This document shows positions 7,374-11,411 of a DNA stretch of 11,411 nt, piece after piece (within the stretch, counting starts at the first letter, position 1; the number at the start of each line of letters is the position of its first letter). This stretch comes from Deltaproteobacteria bacterium. GTDB taxonomy: Bacteria; Desulfobacterota; UBA8473. The stretch lies in NCBI GenBank assembly GCA_030623035.1, contig JAUXFK010000074.1, positions 1-11,411 of the forward strand, written 5' to 3'. The translations under genes were made by a program, and so were the position numbers. The notes beneath the pieces are model-generated. The model had not been told where the DNA came from. It worked only from the letters and a program-made list of their open reading frames with translations, and made no database searches.

Positions 7374-7841
7374 CTAATCCTTCGTATGTTTTCCAAACCC
7401 TTCAAGCCTTTTCATCATCTTCTCATAGTGAGTCCCTCTCCAGTATATCTTATTGCAATTACTACAGAATGAGAAATCGACATGAGTCTTTAAGATGTGA
7501 TCGGGAACCATTCCCCCTATATCTTCCTTGCTTATCTTTTCTAACTTATGATTACATTCGAGGCAACGAGTAAAAGCCTTCACAGGTTCTAGAGTTAGAT
7601 TCAGGCCGATGATCACCTCTTCGAGTTGTCTTATTGGGTCATTATCATGAATAAACAAGAATCTATATGTTCTTTCTTGCTTTTTAATCAGGGTATTTCT
7701 GGTTAATATTATTCGTTTTTCTTTATCTGCAATCCTGAGAAGCTCTTTGAAATCGGTCTTATTGGAATATAAAGTATCAATTCCAATAATCCTTAATAGC
7801 TTAGCGAGCTTACCTAACATCCTGTCAACAATTAATTTCAT
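7374..7841 (-). CDS. Mut7-C RNase-fold protein with zinc ribbon
   Basis: A soluble protein of 155 residues matching the Mut7-C (formerly DUF82) architecture. An N-terminal PIN-like half has VDRMLGKLAKLLRIIGIDT (5-23) with an acidic residue D6, a second acidic D22, and the strand RIILTRNT (43-50). A C-terminal zinc ribbon has Cys pairs C93/C96 and C126/C129, followed by the typical KIYWRGTHYEKM (131-142). The family is predicted to be an RNase of PIN-like fold; the substrate is generally unknown. In the ILTR-D motif many members carry Asp, but here it is Asn (N49), which could affect metal binding. The start matches the usual family N-terminus, although the ribosome site is weak. It is divergent from mltD and lies 101 bases upstream of the CBS gene on the same strand, with no clear functional link to it. 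Confidence 0.85.
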   Translation of the reverse strand: MKLIVDRMLGKLAKLLRIIGIDTLYSNKTDFKELLRIADKEKRIILTRNTLIKKQERTYRFLFIHDNDPIRQLEEVIIGLNLTLEPVKAFTRCLECNHKLEKISKEDIGGMVPDHILKTHVDFSFCSNCNKIYWRGTHYEKMMKRLEGFGKHTKD

Positions 7842-8018
7842 AAACTTAATTAAACTTTTTAAGGGATTTTCCGATAATATAATTAAGTCCGTTATGAAAA
7901 TTAATATAGTATTTAAACTTGAAATACAAGAGCAAACCTCAAAGAAAAATGTATTTATAAATAATCGATATGTGGCCTGACGATTAGAATGAAGGGGCTT
8001 AAATATCCATATTATGTG

Positions 8019-8046
8019 TTGACATACATAGGAGATTTGGTATATT
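8019..8046 (+). promoter_or_regulatory. Sigma70-type promoter of mltD
   Basis: A perfect -35 box TTGACA (8019-8024), a 16-base spacer and TATATT (8041-8046) give the strongest promoter in the window. The expected transcript start is near 8053, leaving a leader of about 70 bases before the mltD ATG. moeA, 50 bases after mltD, may be read from the same promoter. Confidence 0.7.
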
Positions 8047-8060
8047 TACCCGAATTTATC

Positions 8061-8084
8061 AGAGACAACTGAACCTTTGTCTTT
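8061..8084 (+). promoter_or_regulatory. Hairpin in the mltD leader
   Basis: AGAGACAA (8061-8068) can pair with TTGTCTTT (8077-8084), with one G-U pair, around an 8-base loop. It sits in the predicted untranslated leader, about 30 bases before the ribosome site AGAGG (8114-8118). It is followed by a T-rich but interrupted stretch, so it could be a weak attenuator or a stability element. It may also be chance. Confidence 0.35.
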
Positions 8085-8125
8085 GGAGTTTCTTTTATAC
8101 ATCATTAAAAGGTAGAGGTTAATAT

Positions 8126-9739
8126 ATGTATAATTTCAGTGGGTTAGTAAATAAAGTATTAAGAGCAATCACAGATAAAAGAACTGTTGGTTTATTGCTG
8201 TTTATATGTCTGTTTTTTACAGGTTGTATGGGTTTTATTAGCAAAAAAGAAACTAGTGTATCGGAATTTCAAGAAGAAAAGGTTATTAAAAGAGATAATG
8301 GAAAGGAATTTAATTCTTCCCAGGAGTTAGAGATTGTAAGCATTGACAAAATCAAGAGTCTCGCTATTGAGGGAGATCAATTTGACATTTACAACTTTTT
8401 ATTGATCGATGACGATGATAGCTGGATCACTTTAATCCCAAAAACCTACCTGGATTCCCTTGATGATAGTGACAATAATGGCCATATAGAAGGAGGGAAT
8501 GAATTGGCCATTGACAGCGATGCTGGTTTGTTTGAAGATGATGTGGAGTATAATATACCTATTGTGATTAATAAAAGAGTAATGTATTTTATCCATCACT
8601 TTCAAACGAATATGAAGGGTGTATTTTCAAAGTGGTTATCTCGGTCTTACGAGTATATTCCAATGATGATAGATGTACTAAAAGATAACAATCTTCCTGA
8701 GGATCTCGTTTATATTGCGTTGATAGAAAGCGGTTTTAACCCCGCAGCCTATTCTCGTGCCAGAGCATGTGGTCCTTGGCAGTTTATTAGAGCAACCGGC
8801 AAAAGCTATGGGCTTCGAATCGATTGGTGGATAGATGAGAGGAGAGACCCGGAAAAGTCTACCAAAGCTGCAGCAAGATATTTAAGTGACCTCTATGATA
8901 TGTTTGGTTCATGGTATCTAGCTGGTGCTGCTTATAATGCCGGGGAGAATAAGATCCGAAGGGCAATCGATAAGCATAACACCAAAGACTTCTGGGAAAT
9001 GTCGAAATACCGTTATCTTAAGAAAGAGACGAAGGACTATATACCCAAACTGATAGCCGCTATTATTATAGCAAAGAACCCTCATAAGTATGGGTTCAAT
9101 GATTTAGAGTTAAATGACCCATTGTTGTATACTAAGGTGGCAGTACCGGATACCACTGATTTAAAGGTTATCGCAAAGGTTTGTAAAACGGATTACAAAA
9201 CAATAAAGATGTTGAATCCTGAGCTGCGAAGAGGGTGTACTCCCCCCAATTTCCCAGGTTATGAAGTTAAAATTCCCTATGGCAAAAAAGAAGTTTTTGA
9301 GAAGAATTTTAGTAAGATAAGCCCCAGCGAGAGATACACTTTCATAAAACATGTCATTAAAAGAGGAGAGACCCTTTCAGGTATTGCCTGTCTTTATAAT
9401 ACTCGCATAAGACCGATTATGCAGCTAAACAAGATAAGAAATCCCAGAAGGATCAGACCTGGCAGAAGTCTAATTATCCCTGTCAGAAGTTATAGGATTG
9501 CCAAAAAAGGCATAAATAATAAAAGGAAAGCCGCTCAGATTACAAACGAAAGATATTTAGATGCTAATCTAAAAGAATTGTCCTATATTGTAAAAAAAGG
9601 TGACACGCTTTGGGATATTGCAAGGAAATATGAGATCAGAACTTCTGAGATTAGATTCTGGAATAACCTTGGGAGAAGCAATACGATCTATCCTGGTAAT
9701 ATATTGAAATTAAGGATAAAATTGGATTTAAATACATAA
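8126..9739 (+). CDS. mltD: Membrane-bound lytic murein transglycosylase D (lipoprotein, SLT plus two LysM)
   Basis: A lytic transglycosylase of 537 residues that cleaves the MurNAc-GlcNAc bond of peptidoglycan, forming 1,6-anhydro ends, at the outer membrane. A lipoprotein signal is visible: basic lead, hydrophobic core 21-31 and lipobox FTGC with acceptor C34. An acidic, Asp-rich linker follows (about 94-140). The SLT/lysozyme-like domain covers about 180-320, with catalytic Glu E201 in YIALIESGFNP, then GPWQF (216-220) and AGAAYNAGENKI (266-277). Two LysM peptidoglycan-binding repeats close the protein: HVIKRGETLSGIA... (about 409-453) and YIVKKGDTLWDIA... (about 487-531). Domain order and size fit MltD. 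The ATG has AGAGG 7 bases upstream and a strong promoter before that. moeA follows 50 bases later on the same strand, with no evident functional tie. Confidence 0.95.
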   Translation: MYNFSGLVNKVLRAITDKRTVGLLLFICLFFTGCMGFISKKETSVSEFQEEKVIKRDNGKEFNSSQELEIVSIDKIKSLAIEGDQFDIYNFLLIDDDDSWITLIPKTYLDSLDDSDNNGHIEGGNELAIDSDAGLFEDDVEYNIPIVINKRVMYFIHHFQTNMKGVFSKWLSRSYEYIPMMIDVLKDNNLPEDLVYIALIESGFNPAAYSRARACGPWQFIRATGKSYGLRIDWWIDERRDPEKSTKAAARYLSDLYDMFGSWYLAGAAYNAGENKIRRAIDKHNTKDFWEMSKYRYLKKETKDYIPKLIAAIIIAKNPHKYGFNDLELNDPLLYTKVAVPDTTDLKVIAKVCKTDYKTIKMLNPELRRGCTPPNFPGYEVKIPYGKKEVFEKNFSKISPSERYTFIKHVIKRGETLSGIACLYNTRIRPIMQLNKIRNPRRIRPGRSLIIPVRSYRIAKKGINNKRKAAQITNERYLDANLKELSYIVKKGDTLWDIARKYEIRTSEIRFWNNLGRSNTIYPGNILKLRIKLDLNT

Positions 9740-9789
9740 TAGCCTGAAGTGAATATCGAAATTTATCATTTGTTCAGCATGAAAAGAGT

Positions 9790-11034
9790 ATGATACCTGT
9801 AGAAAAGGCCATTGAGTTAATATTAAAAGAGATAGAGCTGCTTGGGCTGGAAAAGATTGACATTCTAAGCTCATTGGGAAGAGTCGCTGCTGAAAATATA
9901 TATTCAAATAGAGACATTCCTTCTTTTGATAATTCAGCAATGGACGGATATGCCGTAAGGTTCATGGATATACAGAGCGCTTCTAATGACAATGTCTCTG
10001 TCTTGAATGTGATAGAGGACCTCCCCGCCGGATATACACCGAATAGAGCTGTCAACAAAGGAGAAGCCGTAAGGATTATGACAGGTGCTCCTGTCCCACA
10101 AGGTGCTGATACGGTTGTTATGGTAGAAGATACAGAAAAAGAGGGAGATACAGTAAAGATATTTAGGGAAACAAAACAAGGAAGAAACATAAGACGGGCA
10201 GGAGAAGATGTTAAGGCCGGTGAGTTGGTTATCTCCAGGGGCACACCTGTTCGTCCGGCAGAAATTGGGATGATGGCATCTGTTGGGCGGTCATTTGTTA
10301 GCGTCTATCAAGTGCCAAGGGTGGCAATCCTCTCCACCGGAGATGAGCTGGTAGATGTGGATGGCAGACTTAACGGAGGAAAAATTATAAGCTCCAATAG
10401 TTATACCTTGATATCCCAGGTAAAAGAATGTATCGCTGTCCCCATTTACCTTGGAATAGCAAGAGATACCAAAGAAGAGATAAAAAAGAAGCTAAAGGAG
10501 GGGACTCATGCCGATATTATCATCTCCTCTGGGGGGGTCTCTGTTGGAGATTATGACCTGGTAAAGGATGTACTAAAGGAAATAGGAGCAGACATAAGGT
10601 TCTGGAAGGTTGCAATGAGACCTGGACAACCCCTTGCTTTCGGTGTTATAGCTGGGAAGCCTATCTTTGGATTGCCCGGCAACCCAGTTTCCTCTATGGT
10701 ATCATTTGAACAGTTTATAAGACCTTCGATCCTCAAGATGAGCGGTTTCAAACATATATTTCGGCCTGTAATTGATGCTGTATTAAAGGAAGACATATAT
10801 CAAAAACCGGGGCGTAAGCGTTTCCTTCGCTCTATCGTAAGTCTGGAAGATGGGAAGTATTATGTCAGGCTTACAGGTGAACAGGGTTCAGGTATTCTGA
10901 TGTCCATGGTCAGATCCAATGGTTTGACCATTATTCCAGAAGACGGGGCAGGTTTTAAGGCTGGAGAGAAGGTCAGGGTTCAACTGTTGGATAGAGACTT
11001 TGAGTTGAGTAAAGAGCCGGGATACCCGCTTTAG
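9790..11034 (+). CDS. moeA: Molybdopterin molybdenumtransferase MoeA
   Basis: MoeA inserts molybdate into adenylylated molybdopterin to give the molybdenum cofactor, in the cytoplasm, working with MogA/MoaB-type adenylyltransferases. At 414 residues it is full length. Landmarks in order are DNSAMDGYAV (47-56), RIMTGAPVPQGADTVV (95-110), RRAGEDVKAGE (135-145), the MoCF-biosynthesis domain with LSTGDEL (181-187) and SSGGVSVGDYD (246-256), then RPGQPLAFG (277-285), FGLPGNPVSS (293-302) and the C-terminal domain IV beta-barrel. The start gives the usual short family N-terminus (MIPVEKAIELIL), although the purine stretch AAAAGAG lies unusually close to the ATG. It suggests that the organism uses molybdenum or tungsten pterin enzymes such as formate dehydrogenases. 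No other moa or mod gene is in the window, and no Moco riboswitch fits in the 50-base gap upstream. Confidence 0.97.
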   Translation: MIPVEKAIELILKEIELLGLEKIDILSSLGRVAAENIYSNRDIPSFDNSAMDGYAVRFMDIQSASNDNVSVLNVIEDLPAGYTPNRAVNKGEAVRIMTGAPVPQGADTVVMVEDTEKEGDTVKIFRETKQGRNIRRAGEDVKAGELVISRGTPVRPAEIGMMASVGRSFVSVYQVPRVAILSTGDELVDVDGRLNGGKIISSNSYTLISQVKECIAVPIYLGIARDTKEEIKKKLKEGTHADIIISSGGVSVGDYDLVKDVLKEIGADIRFWKVAMRPGQPLAFGVIAGKPIFGLPGNPVSSMVSFEQFIRPSILKMSGFKHIFRPVIDAVLKEDIYQKPGRKRFLRSIVSLEDGKYYVRLTGEQGSGILMSMVRSNGLTIIPEDGAGFKAGEKVRVQLLDRDFELSKEPGYPL

Positions 11035-11159
11035 CATAAAAAGAAAACGAAATGTTAAGCACATTATGAGCATATTTCCGTGTTTCCTATTATACTATAA
11101 TGATTAATATATTGTAACAGTTTAGCTTTATGAAATAAAAAGATATCAGCATGCAAGAA

Positions 11160-11349
11160 GCGGCAATCAAATTTAATCCGTGTAAAACTCGCATCCAAGT
11201 GAGCGTAAAGAAAGAACAGTATATCACCACTCAATTTAGAAGTTCCATTATTAACTATTTCAGAGATTAAATGTAAGTTTATCCCCTGTTCTTTCTTAAC
11301 GCCCACTAAGAAGCTCAGACAACTACACGCATTAAAATTTGACCGCCGC
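11160..11349. repeat. Long imperfect inverted repeat (about 60-base arms, 66-base centre)
   Basis: The inner 22 bases of the arms (11198-11219 and 11286-11307) are reverse complements at 20 of 22 positions. Outside them the match continues with small gaps: gcggc, tcaaattt, aat and cgtgta are all repeated in inverted order, out to 11160 on the left and 11349 on the right. I judge roughly three quarters of positions to match over the arms. As RNA either strand would fold into one long bulged hairpin. Possible identities are a MITE, the remains of two inverted copies of a dispersed repeat, an insertion-sequence remnant, or a structured RNA. No clear target-site duplication flanks it. Confidence 0.75.
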
Positions 11350-11411
11350 ACACAAGTCGGAGGCCAAGCGGTCTTAGGAAGACAAGGGTCTCTTACAACT
11401 CCTTGGCTCAC
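11341..11411. other. Cluster of competing short hairpins at the window edge
   Basis: Several stems overlap: GACCGC (11341-11346) with GCGGTC (11368-11373); GTCTT (11371-11375) with AAGAC (11379-11383) around a 3-base loop; AGAC (11380-11383) with GTCT (11388-11391); and GAGGCCAAG (11360-11368) with CTTGGCTC (11402-11409) with one bulge. CCTTG (11401-11405) could instead pair with CAAGG (11383-11387). The element is cut by the window edge and I cannot assign it to a known RNA class. Confidence 0.4.

Larger units (their letters stand above)
7842..8125. other. AT-rich divergent intergenic region
   Basis: These 284 bases separate the minus-strand Mut7-C gene and the plus-strand mltD. They contain the mltD promoter and leader hairpin (listed separately). 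They also hold an 8-base palindrome TTAATTAA right next to the Mut7-C start, and several TATATT-like boxes on the minus strand that could serve the Mut7-C gene. None of the latter has a convincing -35 partner. A short plus-strand open frame entering from the Mut7-C gene ends at 7980 and looks like an antisense shadow. Confidence 0.6.
11035..11411. other. Gene-free 3' region with unexplained structure
   Basis: No convincing gene lies in these 377 bases. The first 120 are AT-rich and include a TATAAT on each strand (11096-11101 plus, 11089-11094 minus) without a good -35 box, and no clear terminator for moeA. From 11160 to 11349 there is a long imperfect inverted repeat. From about 11341 the base composition becomes more GC-rich and several short hairpins follow up to the window edge. 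A minus-strand frame open to the right edge (stop near 11064) spans the inverted repeat and resembles no protein family I can name. Confidence 0.6.

Noticed and set aside
7747..7980. Plus-strand open frame of 77 codons antisense to the Mut7-C gene
   Set aside because: It begins inside the opposite strand of a well-supported gene and runs into AT-rich intergenic DNA; it has no ribosome site and no recognisable family.
9779..9793. Four-codon leader frame (MKRV) whose TGA overlaps the moeA start as ATGA
   Set aside because: No ribosome site precedes its ATG and such short overlaps arise easily by chance.
11198..11307. Integron attC site
   Set aside because: The bulged palindrome and a GGGCGTTA string on the minus strand prompted the idea. 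The terminal RYYYAAC/GTTRRRY boxes are not at the outer ends of the structure, and no cassette gene or integrase is seen.
11064..11411. Minus-strand open frame of 115 codons reaching the right edge
   Set aside because: It spans the long inverted repeat, has Cys/Arg/Pro-rich then Phe/Ile/His-rich composition unlike the neighbouring genes, begins only with the GTG at the window edge and shows no domain. More likely a chance frame through a non-coding element, though the cut edge prevents certainty.
11335..11411. Group II intron end (domain V/VI-like hairpins)
   Set aside because: The GACCGC...GCGGTC hairpin followed by TTAGG and a second hairpin is superficially similar, but the AGC catalytic triad and the GNRA tetraloop of domain V are not present. 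No reverse transcriptase lies within reach on the left.
11335..11411. tRNA gene at the right edge
   Set aside because: GCCAAGCGGT recalls a D-arm and CTTACAA an anticodon loop, but no set of acceptor, D and anticodon stems pairs consistently, and no TTCRA T-loop is present before the edge.

Overview
The window reads as a stretch of bacterial chromosome, dense in genes and moderate to low in GC. The gene content suggests a Gram-negative anaerobe of the Desulfobacterota (former Deltaproteobacteria). The reasons are an MltD-type lipoprotein lytic transglycosylase, which implies an outer membrane; a dCache histidine kinase beside stand-alone receivers; a DASS/SLC13 permease with a CBS-domain partner; a PEP/pyruvate-binding enzyme of a form I associate with that phylum; and MoeA, consistent with molybdoenzyme-based metabolism. 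This placement is inferred from protein flavour, not from a marker gene.

Left part (1-7373). A plus-strand PEP-synthase-like phosphotransferase enters from the left edge, so its N-terminus is missing. It converges on a compact minus-strand five-gene run. In transcription order the run is a CBS-pair protein, a DASS-family anion transporter, a membrane dCache histidine kinase, a single-domain response regulator and a second single-domain response regulator. A good sigma70-type promoter (TTGTCA-N16-TATATT) lies just ahead of the CBS gene, and the spacings (15, 75, 54 and 6 bases) fit one transcript. Taken together it looks like an anion uptake and sensing module. None of its regulatory outputs is a DNA-binding protein, so control is probably by protein-protein contact, possibly including the neighbouring phosphohistidine enzyme.

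Middle part (7374-9739). A minus-strand Mut7-C RNase-fold/zinc-ribbon protein is divergent from a plus-strand mltD lipoprotein. The 284-base AT-rich gap between them carries a near-consensus promoter for mltD (TTGACA-N16-TATATT) and a small hairpin in its leader.

Right part (9790-11411). moeA (molybdopterin molybdenumtransferase) follows mltD by 50 bases and is complete. The last 377 bases hold no convincing gene. They contain a long imperfect inverted repeat (about 60-base arms around a 66-base centre). They then become more GC-rich, with several short, mutually exclusive hairpins that run up to the window edge. This tail is the least explained part of the window and looks like a mobile-element remnant, a MITE-like element or a structured RNA.
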